Source of the DNA: Streptomyces griseicoloratus
GTDB taxonomy: Bacteria > Actinomycetota > Actinomycetes > Streptomycetales > Streptomycetaceae
Reading direction: 5' to 3'
NCBI RefSeq assembly: GCF_014534645.1
Contig: NZ_JACVQF010000220.1
Coordinates: 186,001 to 250,000, forward strand
DNA: 64,000 nucleotides
Both the position numbers and the translations under genes were made by a program. The notes under the pieces are model-generated. The model was not told where the DNA came from and searched no databases. It worked only from the letters and a program-made list of their open reading frames with translations. Below, piece by piece: positions 7,750 to 17,885 of the stretch. Numbering within the stretch: position 1 is the stretch's first letter; each line of letters starts with the position of its first letter.

Positions 7750-10446
7750 CTACGGGGTCAGTGTCTGACCCAGCCGTCCGTCCGTCGGCGTGCCCAGCGT
7801 GGTCTTGCTCCAGATCACGGACTGCGAGTAGCCCAGCCCGCTGCTGTTGCTCGGGATGTGGTGCACCAGGCCGTCCGTGCCGTCCTCGCCGTCGGCCCCG
7901 AAGGTGAGGTCGGCGCGCCCGAACCCGGACAGGTCGGTGAGGGACACGGACGAGCCGACCCGGTCCTCGCTCTCCGTGGAGCCGGCGACGCCGGAGGTGT
8001 CCTGCGAGATGAACACCGAGCCGGTGCCGGTGAGGCCGGACGCGGTGCCCTTGAGCAGGACCACGGAGCCGGAGTTGACGCGGTTGACCCCGTCGCGGCT
8101 CGCGTCCTCGCCGGTGACGCCGGTGAGGAGGTCCGCGTAGCCGTCGGCGTTGTAGTCGCCCATCGACACCGACATGCCGAAGGAGTCGTTGGCCTCGTTG
8201 GCGCCCGGGACGCCGGAGGTGTCCTGGTGGATGACCCGCATGCCGGTGGTGGTGAACCCGGTGGACGTACCGAGCAGCATGGTGACCTGGCCGCCGGAGA
8301 TGCCGCCGGACTCCTTGGCGACCGGCTGGCCGATGACGATGTCGTCGTAGCCGTTGTTGTTGACGTCGCCCGCGGCGATGGACCGGCCGCCCTTGACGGA
8401 GATGACGCCGGCCATGGTCAGGCCGGACGCCGAGCCGGCGAAGCGGGCCACGCGGGCGACGCCGGCGTTGTCGCGGTAGTTCAGGGCGACGTCCGCGTAG
8501 CCGTCCCGGTTGAAGTCGCCGGTGGCGGCGTCCATGTACCCGACCGAGCCCGTGGCCGAGGTGAGCCTGCCGTACGCGGTGGCGCCGCCGGTCAGCTTGA
8601 CGTTGTAGTTGCCGCCCCGGCCGGTGCCGGCCGAGAACACGTCCGCCTTGCCGTCGCCGTTGAAGTCGCCGACGGTCACCGCCGAGCCGAGCTTGGCGCC
8701 GGCCCACGTCACACCCGTCGCGTAGTACGAGAAGCCGGTGTTGAGGGCGGGGCCGTAGAGCACCGTGACCATGCCGCGGTCGGCGTTGCCACTGGTGTCG
8801 TCCTCGCCGGGGGCGCCGATCGCGAGGTCGGCGTGGCCGTCGCCGTTGACGTCGCCCCAGGCCGTGGAGGTGCCGAAGGCGTCACCGGTCTCGGTGGAGT
8901 CGGGGACGCCCGCGCTGTTCTGGGTGAGCGTCACCTTGGACCCCGTCACCGGGCCGTTGACGCCGCCCGGGACCACCTTCACCTGGTTGCCCACGGGGAC
9001 GCCCAGGGCCAGGTCGGTGACGCCGTCGCGGTTGTAGTCGGCGGTGGGCAGCGCGTGCGAGATGCCCGGGGTCTTCGCGAGCGTGGCGATGCGGGAGAGC
9101 TTGGGGTAGAGGTTCGCGCCGGGGCAGGCCGTGGCGTTGGTGTCACGGTGGCCGAAGACCCGGGGCAGCGTGATCGACGTGCCCTTGTCGACCAGGTTGC
9201 CGTCCTGGCCCTTCGGGGTGCCGGAGGTCAGCGTGACCTTGCCGGTCGGGTCGATGCCGTACATCCCGAACTTCCACGCGACGATCCGCGCGATCGCGTC
9301 CAGCGCGGCCCGGCTGGGCTGCACCTTCTCGAAGTTGCCGATGTAGGAGATGCCGAGCGTGTTGGTGTTGAAGCCGACGTCGTGCGCGCCGGTCACCGGC
9401 AGGTCCATGCCGCCGCTGCGGCCCTCGAAGATCTGGCCGCACCGGTCGACGACGAAGTTGTAGCCGATGTCGTAGTAGCCGCGGGCGAAGTGCTCCTGCT
9501 GGATGGAGCGCATCCGGGCGCGCGACTGGGCGCAGGACAGGCCGTTGTCGCTGTCCATGCCGGTGTGGTGGACGACGGCGGCCTTGATGTCGGTGCCGTA
9601 GCTCGGCGTGCCGTCGTAGTCCGTGGAGGCACCCCACTGGGCCTGCGTGATGATCGGCGGCTTCACGACCTTCGAGGGCCGCGGCGCGGGGATCGTGGGG
9701 GTGGGGGACGGGGAGGCGGACGGGGACGCCGAGCCGCTGGGCGCCCCGGTGACCGTCTCCGTGGGCGAAGCGGACGGCGCGGCCGGCTCCGACTCCGTGG
9801 CCGTGCCCGCGCCGGGCGCGGTGCTCGTCGCCGTCTCCGTGGGCTCCGGGGACTGCGTCGCCGGAGCCGTGGTCTCGGCCGCGAACGCCGCGGGCTGGAT
9901 CGCGCCCTTGGGGTCCGTGCCGGGGTCGAGCAGCTTGACGTCCATGCCGGCCGGCTGGCCGCCCGCCTCGGTGCCGTCCGCCTTGACGACGCGCACCTCG
10001 ATGCCGTCGGCGTCACCCGTCCACAGTGAGCCGGTGCCGCCGCGCGCCGCGGCCCGCTCGCCCTCGGCGCCGTCGGCCTGGTTCGGCTCGACGTCCAGAT
10101 CCTGCCAGCCGGACCACTTGCCGCTCTCCAGGTCCCGGGTCCGCACCTGCGGGGTGCCCTTGGCCTTGGCATCGGGGTCGTCCCAGGTCACCAGCACGGC
10201 GCTGAAGCGCTTGGTGTCCCGTCGGTCGAGCCCCTTGCGGCCCGCGCCCTCGTTCTCCAGCTTCAGCGTGTGGATGGACGGCTTGCGCGCCGTGGCCTTG
10301 CCGTCGGACGGCGCGGACTGGTCCGCCACCGCGTACGTCACCACACCCCCGGCGCTCAGGACGACGGCTCCGGTCGTCAGCCAGACCCGTCTTTTGAGAC
10401 TGAGCGGTTTGTACGCATGGGTCCTGCGAGGACTCAACTGCCCCAC
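7750..10446 (-). CDS. Secreted PGRP-type N-acetylmuramoyl-L-alanine amidase with seven FG-GAP repeats
   Basis: Predicted extracellular peptidoglycan amidase, 898 aa from a GTG at 10446. An N-terminal basic stretch and hydrophobic segment (about residues 18-42) form the signal or anchor. A Thr/Pro/Ser-rich linker (about 200-270) leads to a PGRP/amidase domain with zinc ligands in VVHHTG (His293-His294) and FGHRDTNATACPG (His433). The C-terminal 440 residues hold seven repeats with calcium-binding loops such as DYNRDGVTD, DVNGDGHAD, DFNGDGKAD, DFNRDGYAD, DVNNNGYDD and DYNADGYAD; the seventh (DLSGFGRAD) is degenerate. Seven repeats suggest a complete integrin-like beta-propeller for binding wall or matrix. 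It is flanked by the two paralogous small genes at 7286 and 10630. Confidence 0.92.
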   Translation of the reverse strand: MGQLSPRRTHAYKPLSLKRRVWLTTGAVVLSAGGVVTYAVADQSAPSDGKATARKPSIHTLKLENEGAGRKGLDRRDTKRFSAVLVTWDDPDAKAKGTPQVRTRDLESGKWSGWQDLDVEPNQADGAEGERAAARGGTGSLWTGDADGIEVRVVKADGTEAGGQPAGMDVKLLDPGTDPKGAIQPAAFAAETTAPATQSPEPTETATSTAPGAGTATESEPAAPSASPTETVTGAPSGSASPSASPSPTPTIPAPRPSKVVKPPIITQAQWGASTDYDGTPSYGTDIKAAVVHHTGMDSDNGLSCAQSRARMRSIQQEHFARGYYDIGYNFVVDRCGQIFEGRSGGMDLPVTGAHDVGFNTNTLGISYIGNFEKVQPSRAALDAIARIVAWKFGMYGIDPTGKVTLTSGTPKGQDGNLVDKGTSITLPRVFGHRDTNATACPGANLYPKLSRIATLAKTPGISHALPTADYNRDGVTDLALGVPVGNQVKVVPGGVNGPVTGSKVTLTQNSAGVPDSTETGDAFGTSTAWGDVNGDGHADLAIGAPGEDDTSGNADRGMVTVLYGPALNTGFSYYATGVTWAGAKLGSAVTVGDFNGDGKADVFSAGTGRGGNYNVKLTGGATAYGRLTSATGSVGYMDAATGDFNRDGYADVALNYRDNAGVARVARFAGSASGLTMAGVISVKGGRSIAAGDVNNNGYDDIVIGQPVAKESGGISGGQVTMLLGTSTGFTTTGMRVIHQDTSGVPGANEANDSFGMSVSMGDYNADGYADLLTGVTGEDASRDGVNRVNSGSVVLLKGTASGLTGTGSVFISQDTSGVAGSTESEDRVGSSVSLTDLSGFGRADLTFGADGEDGTDGLVHHIPSNSSGLGYSQSVIWSKTTLGTPTDGRLGQTLTP

Positions 10447-10629
10447 CCCTAGAAAAGGAACACGATCGGCACACCTGTCACACAGGTGTCAATGACTCAG
10501 CGTGCAGAGCGTACGGAACGTCACAGGCGGCCCCGTCACCGGAGTGACACCCGGGGCGCCTCGTCCGCTGGATCAGCGGGGGAGCCGGGGCGGCCTCCCG
10601 GCACCGAGCGAAGGGGTGGGGTGGTCCGG

Positions 10630-11070
10630 ATGGACGAGGTGGACGGCGGCAGACCGCGCGCGGGGGAGATGCGGGCGCACGCGGCGGCCTTCGTCGGCCG
10701 GGCCACCGCCCGCAACCGGCTGCCGCTGGACTACTCCCCGGCCAGCCTGCGGATCGTCGACTTCCTGATCGACGGGCTGCGCAAGGGCGGCGCCGACCAC
10801 GAGCGGGCCCGCGGCACACTGCTCGGCCTGGGCGCCTACGCCGGCGAGGTGCTGGTGCGCCGCGCGGGCGCGGTCTGGGTGGACTTCGACGACGGGCAGC
10901 GGGCGTACTTCGGGCAGCCGGTCGGCGTGCGGATGCCGGACGGCCGGGTGTGGAACCCGCTCGGCAAGGTCCACAACCGCCTGGTGTCCGGGGCGCCCGA
11001 GGAGTCGCTGCTCCGCTTCTACCTGACGCTGCACGGCCGGGCCCGCCGCGACCGGCCGGCCGTGGCGTGA
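10630..11070 (+). CDS. Small conserved protein, paralog of the gene at 7286
   Basis: Function unknown. About 146 aa from the ATG at 10630; a GTG at 10621, closer to a GAAGGGG ribosome site, would add three residues. The shared core with the 7286 product is RLPLDYSPASLRIVDFLIDG, LGAYAGEVLVRRAGAVW and VRMPDGRVWNP. It is soluble without signal peptide, with a basic C-terminus. It is divergent from the amidase gene and precedes the first sigma-factor cassette by about 140 bp. The 184 bp between 10446 and 10630 should contain the amidase promoter. Confidence 0.75.
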   Translation: MDEVDGGRPRAGEMRAHAAAFVGRATARNRLPLDYSPASLRIVDFLIDGLRKGGADHERARGTLLGLGAYAGEVLVRRAGAVWVDFDDGQRAYFGQPVGVRMPDGRVWNPLGKVHNRLVSGAPEESLLRFYLTLHGRARRDRPAVA

Positions 11071-11213
11071 GACCCCCGGGCCGCCGCCTGTGACGTTTCT
11101 GTGCGGCCCGGCGCTGATGACCTTGGGGGACGTGCGGCGTGACCTGCCGTGCGTGCCGCACGGGGCGGGCTCACGAGAGCGCGCCGAGAACTCGGTACGG
11201 ACAGGGACGGTTC

Positions 11214-11831
11214 TTGGGCCAGCGAGGGGAACCCCGCCGTGTACAGGCGTACGACGGGGAACTGGGCGCGGCCGTCGCGCGGGCCCAGGAGGGTGACGAG
11301 GCCGCCTTCGCGGTCGCCTACCGGCTCGTGCAGCCCGGTCTGCTGGGCTATCTGCGCGGGATCGTCGGGGACGACGCCGAGGACGTGGCGTCCGACGCCT
11401 GGCTGGAGATAGCCCGCGACCTGGGGCGGTTCAAGGGCGACGGGGCCGGGTTCCGGGGCTGGACGGCGACCATCGCCCGGCACCGGGCACTGGACCACCT
11501 GCGCCGCCAGAAGGTACGGCCCCGGCCGGCCGCGCTGGAACAGGACCTACTGGACCTGCCCGGGCAGCACTCGACGCACGACCAGGCGCTGGAGTCGCTG
11601 TCCACGCAGGCCGCCCTGGAGCTGGTCCGGGGACTGCCGCGCGACCAGGCGGAGGCCGTGCTGCTGCGCGTCGTCGTCGGCCTCGACGGCCCCGCCGCCG
11701 CGCGCGTCCTCGGCAAGCGGCCGGGGGCCGTGCGCACGGCGGCGTACCGCGGCCTGAAGCGCCTCGCCCGGCAGCTCGGCGTCGACGGTGTGACGGAAGA
11801 GGCCCCGCGGACGCTGGGGGAGTCGACATGA
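11214..11831 (+). CDS. ECF-type RNA polymerase sigma factor, first of two tandem copies
   Basis: Sigma-70 family regulator with region 2 (DEAAFAVAYRLVQPGLLGYL, DDAEDVASDAWLEIARDL, FRGWTATIARHRALDHLRR) and region 4 (LPRDQAEAVLLRVVVGLDGPAAARVL, KRPGAVRTAAYRGLKRL). The 205-aa start at TTG 11214 is chosen because the paralog at 13072 has the same TTGGGC at the matching place and AGGGACGG lies just upstream; a GTG at 11139 would give 230 aa. A better-looking GTG at 11239 after GAGGGGA is out of frame. The next gene, 45 bp on, encodes a membrane-anchored protein that is probably functionally coupled. No classical anti-sigma domain was recognised. Confidence 0.88.
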   Translation: MGQRGEPRRVQAYDGELGAAVARAQEGDEAAFAVAYRLVQPGLLGYLRGIVGDDAEDVASDAWLEIARDLGRFKGDGAGFRGWTATIARHRALDHLRRQKVRPRPAALEQDLLDLPGQHSTHDQALESLSTQAALELVRGLPRDQAEAVLLRVVVGLDGPAAARVLGKRPGAVRTAAYRGLKRLARQLGVDGVTEEAPRTLGEST

Positions 11832-11876
11832 CGGGCCGGTGGCGGCCCGGCCAACCGAGCGGGAACGGAAGCGGAC

Positions 11877-12671
11877 ATGGGTGAACGGCCGACGCAGGGC
11901 GGTCGGGCCGACCGCCGGCCTGCGCACCCCGAGGCCGCGGCACTGCTCGCCGCCGCCCTGCGCGAGGAGAGTGGGGGCCGCGGGGGCGAGGGCGAGGTGC
12001 GGGCCCTGGCCGCCTACCGGGCCGCCCGGGACACGGGCGCCCACCGGACGGCACGCACCCGCCGCCGGGACGACTGGCGGCCCCGGGAACTGCGGGGCGG
12101 ACGGCGCACGCTGAAGTCCACGCTCTCCGTACTGCTGGCGAGCCTCACCCTGGGCGGTGTCGCCTACGCGGCGATCGGCGCGGCCGGTTCGGGCGGTTCC
12201 GCCGGGAACGGCGCCGACGGCGACCGGGCCCGCCCGTCCGCCGCCGCGAGCACCCCCGGGCGGCCGGCCCCGCGGCCCTCCGCCCCGCCCTCCGCCGGCT
12301 CACCCCGGCCGGACCGGCCGGACCGCCCGTCCGCCGCCGGGGACACCGAGGCCCACTGCCGTGTGTACGAGCGGCTGGAGGGCCGGGGCAGGGCGCTGGA
12401 CGCCACGGCCTGGCGGCGGCTGGTGGAGGAGGCGGGCGGCGAGAAGAACGTGGCCGCCTACTGCGCCGCGGTCCAGGCACGGCCGTCCGCGGGGGACGAG
12501 CCGGGCAAGGGGAACGGAGCGGGCGGAGCCGGCGGCACGGGCAAGCCCGACAAGAGCGGCAACCCGGGCGGTTCGCAGGGCAATCCGGGCGGTACGGCCG
12601 GCCAGGGCAACGGCGGCGCCGACGGCGGACGGAAGACGGGCGGCGGCTCGTCCCGCGGCGGCGACGAATAG
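11877..12671 (+). CDS. Membrane-anchored extracytoplasmic protein paired with the first ECF sigma factor
   Basis: Likely partner of the preceding sigma factor. The 264-aa protein has a charged cytoplasmic N-terminus of about 80 residues, one membrane helix (STLSVLLASLTLGGVAYAAIG, with K/R before it), then a Ser/Pro-rich linker and a small extracytoplasmic module with two Cys: HCRVYERLEG... and NVAAYCAAVQA. The C-terminal 60 residues are Gly-rich and disordered. The same arrangement and Cys module occur in the 13734 product (SCRDV...RVWTYCEGVL). It could act as an anti-sigma factor or signal sensor, but the cytoplasmic part shows no recognisable zinc or anti-sigma motif, so this is inference from context. 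Confidence 0.8.
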   Translation: MGERPTQGGRADRRPAHPEAAALLAAALREESGGRGGEGEVRALAAYRAARDTGAHRTARTRRRDDWRPRELRGGRRTLKSTLSVLLASLTLGGVAYAAIGAAGSGGSAGNGADGDRARPSAAASTPGRPAPRPSAPPSAGSPRPDRPDRPSAAGDTEAHCRVYERLEGRGRALDATAWRRLVEEAGGEKNVAAYCAAVQARPSAGDEPGKGNGAGGAGGTGKPDKSGNPGGSQGNPGGTAGQGNGGADGGRKTGGGSSRGGDE

Positions 12672-12743
12672 CCCGCCCCCGGGCGGACGGACACCCGCAC
12701 ATGGCCGCGCCCGGACGACGGCGGCGACGGCGGCGCCAAGGCA

Positions 12744-12785
12744 ACGGCCGGGGCCGCCACCCCCCACAGGAGAGGCCCCGGCCGT
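12744..12785. terminator. Hairpin terminator after the first sigma-factor cassette
   Basis: A perfect 12-bp stem (12744-12755 with 12774-12785, ACGGCCGGGGCC) encloses an 18-base loop, 72 bp after the stop at 12671. It separates the two tandem sigma-factor cassettes, implying that they are transcribed independently. Confidence 0.6.
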
Positions 12786-13071
12786 CGCGCGGCACGGGCC
12801 GCGCGGCGGCCCGTACTCCCTACAGCGCCACGACTGCGTTTTCTGTCACACCTCACCGCGTCACGGGTTAGTTGCAGCTTGTACGGCAATGCGATGGGGA
12901 CATGGACGAGCGGCGGTTTCAAGACGTAACGTGCCTTTCGCGCCGACCAGCGGAGGGGCCTGCCCTCGCGTCACACCAGCGGCAGACCACCGCAACGATC
13001 AGTTGAGGAACCACGACGGCGAGAACCCGGTCCGTGAGAGCGGCGCCGGCTTGGGCGCAAAGAGAGGCGCG
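12786..13071 (+). other. Gene-free stretch upstream of the second sigma factor
   Basis: Together with the terminator before it, this makes a 400-bp interval without a gene. From 12835 to 12950 base composition is less GC-rich than the surroundings (for example TTTTCTGTCACACC and GGTTAGTTGCAGCTTGT), as expected for a promoter, but I could not assign a -35/-10 pair with confidence. The coding frame of the sigma factor runs open upstream of 13072, without a good ribosome site. Confidence 0.4.
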
Positions 13072-13734
13072 GTGCTGGGGGACGACGCGGAGCTGACCGC
13101 CGCGGTGCGTGCGGCACAGGACGGGGACGAGACCGCGTTCCGGACCGTCTACCGCACGGTGCACCCGCGGCTGCTGGGGTACGTGCGGACACTGGTCGGC
13201 GATCCCGACGCCGAGGACGTGGCGTCGGAGGCATGGCTGCAGATCGCCCGTGACCTGGAGCGCTTCAGCGGCGACGCGGACCGGTTCCGCGGCTGGGCCG
13301 CCCGGATCGCCCGCAACCGCGCGCTGGACCACATCCGCATGCGCGGGCGCCGGCCCGCGATCGGCGGTGACGAGACCGAGCTGACCGGGAAGCCCGCGGA
13401 GTCCGACACCGCGGGCGAGGCCATCGAGGCGCTGGCCACCGGCAGCACCCTCTCCCTCATCGCCCGGCTGCCCCAGGACCAGGCCGAGGCAGTCGTCCTG
13501 CGCGTGGTGGTCGGCCTCGACGCCAAGAGCGCCGCCGAGACGCTGGGCAAGCGTCCGGGCGCCGTCCGCACGGCGGCCCACCGCGGCCTGAAACGGCTGG
13601 CCGAACTGCTCGGCGCCGATCCGGAATCGGCCGGCGGACTCGACGCCCTGCCCGCCCAGCGAGAACCGCGCCGCCGTGCGGTGACGTCCGCGACTGTGAC
13701 GCATACGCGTACGCGGACGCAGAAGGACATGTGA
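13072..13734 (+). CDS. ECF-type RNA polymerase sigma factor, second of two tandem copies
   Basis: Close paralog of the 11214 product: region 2 (DETAFRTVYRTVHPRLLGYV, DPDAEDVASEAWLQIARDL, FRGWAARIARNRALDHIR) and region 4 (LPQDQAEAVVLRVVVGLDAKSAAETL, KRPGAVRTAAHRGLKRLAELL). The GTG at 13072 follows AGAGAGG and gives 220 aa; a TTG at 13051 is in frame and matches the start of the paralog. The C-terminal 40 residues after region 4 are Arg/Thr-rich. The stop overlaps the next start by one base (TGATG), so sigma factor and anchored protein are translationally coupled here, unlike in the first cassette. Confidence 0.9.
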   Translation: MLGDDAELTAAVRAAQDGDETAFRTVYRTVHPRLLGYVRTLVGDPDAEDVASEAWLQIARDLERFSGDADRFRGWAARIARNRALDHIRMRGRRPAIGGDETELTGKPAESDTAGEAIEALATGSTLSLIARLPQDQAEAVVLRVVVGLDAKSAAETLGKRPGAVRTAAHRGLKRLAELLGADPESAGGLDALPAQREPRRRAVTSATVTHTRTRTQKDM

Positions 13735-14873
13735 TGGCCGACGAGCAGGACAGCTGGCTGGACCGCGAAACGGCGGAACTCTTGCTGCGCGGACAGTCAC
13801 CGGAGGCTGTCGACCCCGCGGTCCGGGACCGCGCCGAACGGCTGGCCCGGGCGCTGCACACGCTGTCCTCGCCACCCCCGCCGACCAGCGGCGAACTCCC
13901 CGGCGAGGCCGCCGCCCTGGCCGCCTTCCGCAAGGTGCGCGCCGAGCGGGCCGGCCGGCCGGACGCGGTCCCGGGCGGCCTCGGCCGGGACACCGGGGTG
14001 CAGCCCGCCGACGCCGGGCTGGTCCGCATCGGCGGGCGGGGCGACCGTGTCCGGCGCTCCCGCTGGGGCCGGCCCGCGCGCTTCGGACTGGCCGCCGCGC
14101 TCACCGCCGGCATGGTGGGCGGAGTCGCGGTCGCGGCCGGAACCGGAGTGCTCCCGACGCCGTTCGGCGGGGCGGAACCGGCGCCCGCGGCCACCGTCTC
14201 GGCCACGACGCCCGACCGGCCGCTCGCGTCGGCGCCGGACGGCGAGCGGGGCGGCTCCACGCCCGACGGCGCCGCGACCGCACCCTCCGGCCGTGGCGAC
14301 GCACGGGACGAGGCGGGCGGAGGCACGGCCACCGGCCGCGACCCCGGTGCCGACGACCGGTCCGGAGACGTTGGCGGCCGGCGGCAGAGCCTCGCCGCGT
14401 CCTGCCGTGACGTCCGCGCCGGCGAGCGGCTCGACGGCGCCCGGAGGCGCGCGCTCACGGAGGCGGCCGGCGGCGCCTCGCGGGTGTGGACGTACTGCGA
14501 GGGCGTCCTCGCCGGGACCGGCCGGGACGGCGACGGCAGCGGCAGCGGCATGACCGGCGAGGGCGGGGACGCCGCCGGAAACCGCGAGCCCCGCAAGGAC
14601 ACGACCGGCGAGGACGCCGGGGCCGGCAAGGACGCCGGCGGCGGCACGGGCGGCCAGGACGGCAGGGCGGACGGGAACGGCGGGAACGGCGAGGACGACG
14701 CGAAGGGCGAGGACGCCAGGAGCGGTGACGAGGGAAGGAACGGTGACGACGACGGCCACCACCTCGCCCCGCAGTCCCAGGAGCCCTCGGAACCCGAGGG
14801 CTCCTCGACCTACGCACCCCTGAAGCAGGAGCGGCCGAGGTACGCGCCGCAGTCGTCGTCCTCCTCCCGGTGA
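13734..14873 (+). CDS. Membrane-anchored extracytoplasmic protein paired with the second ECF sigma factor
   Basis: 379 aa from the ATG at 13734, preceded by AGAAGGAC. It has a cytoplasmic N-terminus (DSWLDRETAELLLRG..., about 110 residues), one membrane helix (FGLAAALTAGMVGGVAVAAG), an acidic Thr/Pro/Gly linker, the two-Cys module shared with the 11877 product (SCRDVRAGERLDGARRRALT and RVWTYCEGVL), and a long Gly/Asp/Lys-rich low-complexity tail of about 120 residues. The cytoplasmic segment differs from the first copy, which would allow each to bind its own sigma factor. A regulatory role for the coupled sigma factor is inferred from gene pairing only. Confidence 0.8.
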   Translation: MADEQDSWLDRETAELLLRGQSPEAVDPAVRDRAERLARALHTLSSPPPPTSGELPGEAAALAAFRKVRAERAGRPDAVPGGLGRDTGVQPADAGLVRIGGRGDRVRRSRWGRPARFGLAAALTAGMVGGVAVAAGTGVLPTPFGGAEPAPAATVSATTPDRPLASAPDGERGGSTPDGAATAPSGRGDARDEAGGGTATGRDPGADDRSGDVGGRRQSLAASCRDVRAGERLDGARRRALTEAAGGASRVWTYCEGVLAGTGRDGDGSGSGMTGEGGDAAGNREPRKDTTGEDAGAGKDAGGGTGGQDGRADGNGGNGEDDAKGEDARSGDEGRNGDDDGHHLAPQSQEPSEPEGSSTYAPLKQERPRYAPQSSSSSR

Positions 14874-15027
14874 CACCGCCCGACCTGCGCTTTCGTGAGC
14901 GAGGGGCACTTTTTTCGCCACCGGTGTGACACTTTCCGCCGCCGTGACGCAGTAAGAAGTGAGCCGACTGGTCATCGGCTGTCGCACCGAGCCGGGGTTC
15001 CCCCCGTACCTGCGGCTCGTGCACCTC

Positions 15028-15066
15028 GGCGCGGGCGGGACACGTTCCCCCGGTCCCGCCCGCGCC
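15028..15066. terminator. Bidirectional hairpin terminator before the L,D-transpeptidase gene end
   Basis: A perfect 14-bp stem (15028-15041 with 15053-15066, GGCGCGGGCGGGAC) encloses an 11-base loop, 25 bp after the end of the minus-strand transpeptidase gene and about 155 bp after the plus-strand gene at 14873. Confidence 0.65.
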
Positions 15067-15090
15067 CCCAGTCGCCTCGTCGGCCCGGGC

Positions 15091-15939
15091 TCACGCGTAC
15101 ACGACGACCTTGTCGCCGTTGCGCACCTGCGCGTACAGGTTGGCGATCGCCGCCTCGTCCCGCACGTTGACGCAGCCGTGCGAGGCACCCGCGTACCCCC
15201 GGGCGGCGAAGTCCTCCGAGTAGTGCACGGCCTGGCCGCCGCTGAAGAACATCGCGTACGGCATGGGGGAGTCGTACAGCGTCGACCAGTGGTGGCGGGA
15301 CTTCCAGTAGACGCGGAACACCCCCTCCCGGGTCGGCGTGTACTGCGAGCCGAACCGCACCGGCATCGTCGACACCGTCCTGCCGTCGATCATCCAGCGC
15401 AGCGTCCGGCTCGACTTGCTGACGCACAGCACCCGGCCGGTGGTGCAGCGCGGGTCGGGGGCGGCGGCCGGCTGTCCGCCCATGAGGTACAGCTCCCACC
15501 GGCCCGGCTCGTGCGTCATCCGCAGCAGCCGCTGCCAGGTCACGGTGTCGGTGCGGCCCGTCCGGGGCAGTCCGCGCTTGCCCTGGAAGCCCTTCACCGC
15601 CCGCTCCGTCACGTCGTCGTACGTCCCGGTCGGCCCCTCGAAGAGCCAGGCGATCTGCCGCAGCCTCGCCTGGAGTTCGCGGACGTCCCGCCCCGTGTCG
15701 CCGCGCGACCACAGCACCCGCGGCCGGGTGCGGGCGGGCGGGGCGGCGCTCCGCCGGTCGTCGGGCCGGGTGTCCGGCGGCGGTGCGCCGGTGACGTCGG
15801 CGTGCACCGGCGAACGCCCCCTGCCGTCGGCCCCCGTGCCCTGCACCGTGCACCCGCCCACCGTCACCGCGGCGGCGAGGGCCGCCACCGCGAACGACCT
15901 CCCCGCCCTCCCCGCGCCCACCGTCCCCGTTCTGCGCAT
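15091..15939 (-). CDS. L,D-transpeptidase lipoprotein with peptidoglycan-binding domain
   Basis: Predicted lipid-anchored enzyme making or modifying 3-3 peptidoglycan cross-links. The ATG at 15939 gives 282 aa. A signal with lipobox VTVGGC (Cys about residue 30) is followed by a Pro/Arg linker, a PG-binding-1 domain (GDTGRDVRELQARLRQI ... TVTWQRLLRM) and a YkuD catalytic domain ending in HYSEDF and ASHGCVNVRD, which supplies the active-site His and Cys. The extra segment RCTTGRVLCVSKSSRTL before the YkuD core carries two further Cys that may form a disulfide. It converges with the second sigma cassette and fits the wall theme of this region. Confidence 0.92.
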   Translation of the reverse strand: MRRTGTVGAGRAGRSFAVAALAAAVTVGGCTVQGTGADGRGRSPVHADVTGAPPPDTRPDDRRSAAPPARTRPRVLWSRGDTGRDVRELQARLRQIAWLFEGPTGTYDDVTERAVKGFQGKRGLPRTGRTDTVTWQRLLRMTHEPGRWELYLMGGQPAAAPDPRCTTGRVLCVSKSSRTLRWMIDGRTVSTMPVRFGSQYTPTREGVFRVYWKSRHHWSTLYDSPMPYAMFFSGGQAVHYSEDFAARGYAGASHGCVNVRDEAAIANLYAQVRNGDKVVVYA

Positions 15940-16212
15940 CACGGCCCCCCCGCGTCGTCTCCTGGACCCTCTCCCGGGCCCGTACGGACGCCTGGATCCG
16001 TACGGACGTCATACGAGATGTTCCCCGCGGATGACGGTCCGCGAACGGGGCGGCAAGGTGGTGACGGAGACCTCATCACGGTTGTGAGCAAGGTCCCAGC
16101 GTGTGCCTCTCCACCGGGTGCACGCACGCCGCTACAGTCCGTCGGGGTTCGGTCTGCACGAGCGGGCAACCGGCAACCAACCGAGTAATTGCTCAGCGGG
16201 AGGCATCACACC

Positions 16213-17793
<1,581 letters not shown>

Positions 17794-17885
17794 CCTGGAG
17801 GGTTACCCCGTATGAGTGATCGCGGGCGGAAGCCGTCCGTCCCCGGTTACTCTCGTGGAGAGTGGGCCCCGAAAAGGAGGACGCC

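Noticed and set aside
15940-16212. Cobalamin riboswitch before the acyl-CoA mutase
   Set aside because: The interval is short and I found no B12-box-like sequence or typical multi-stem arrangement.
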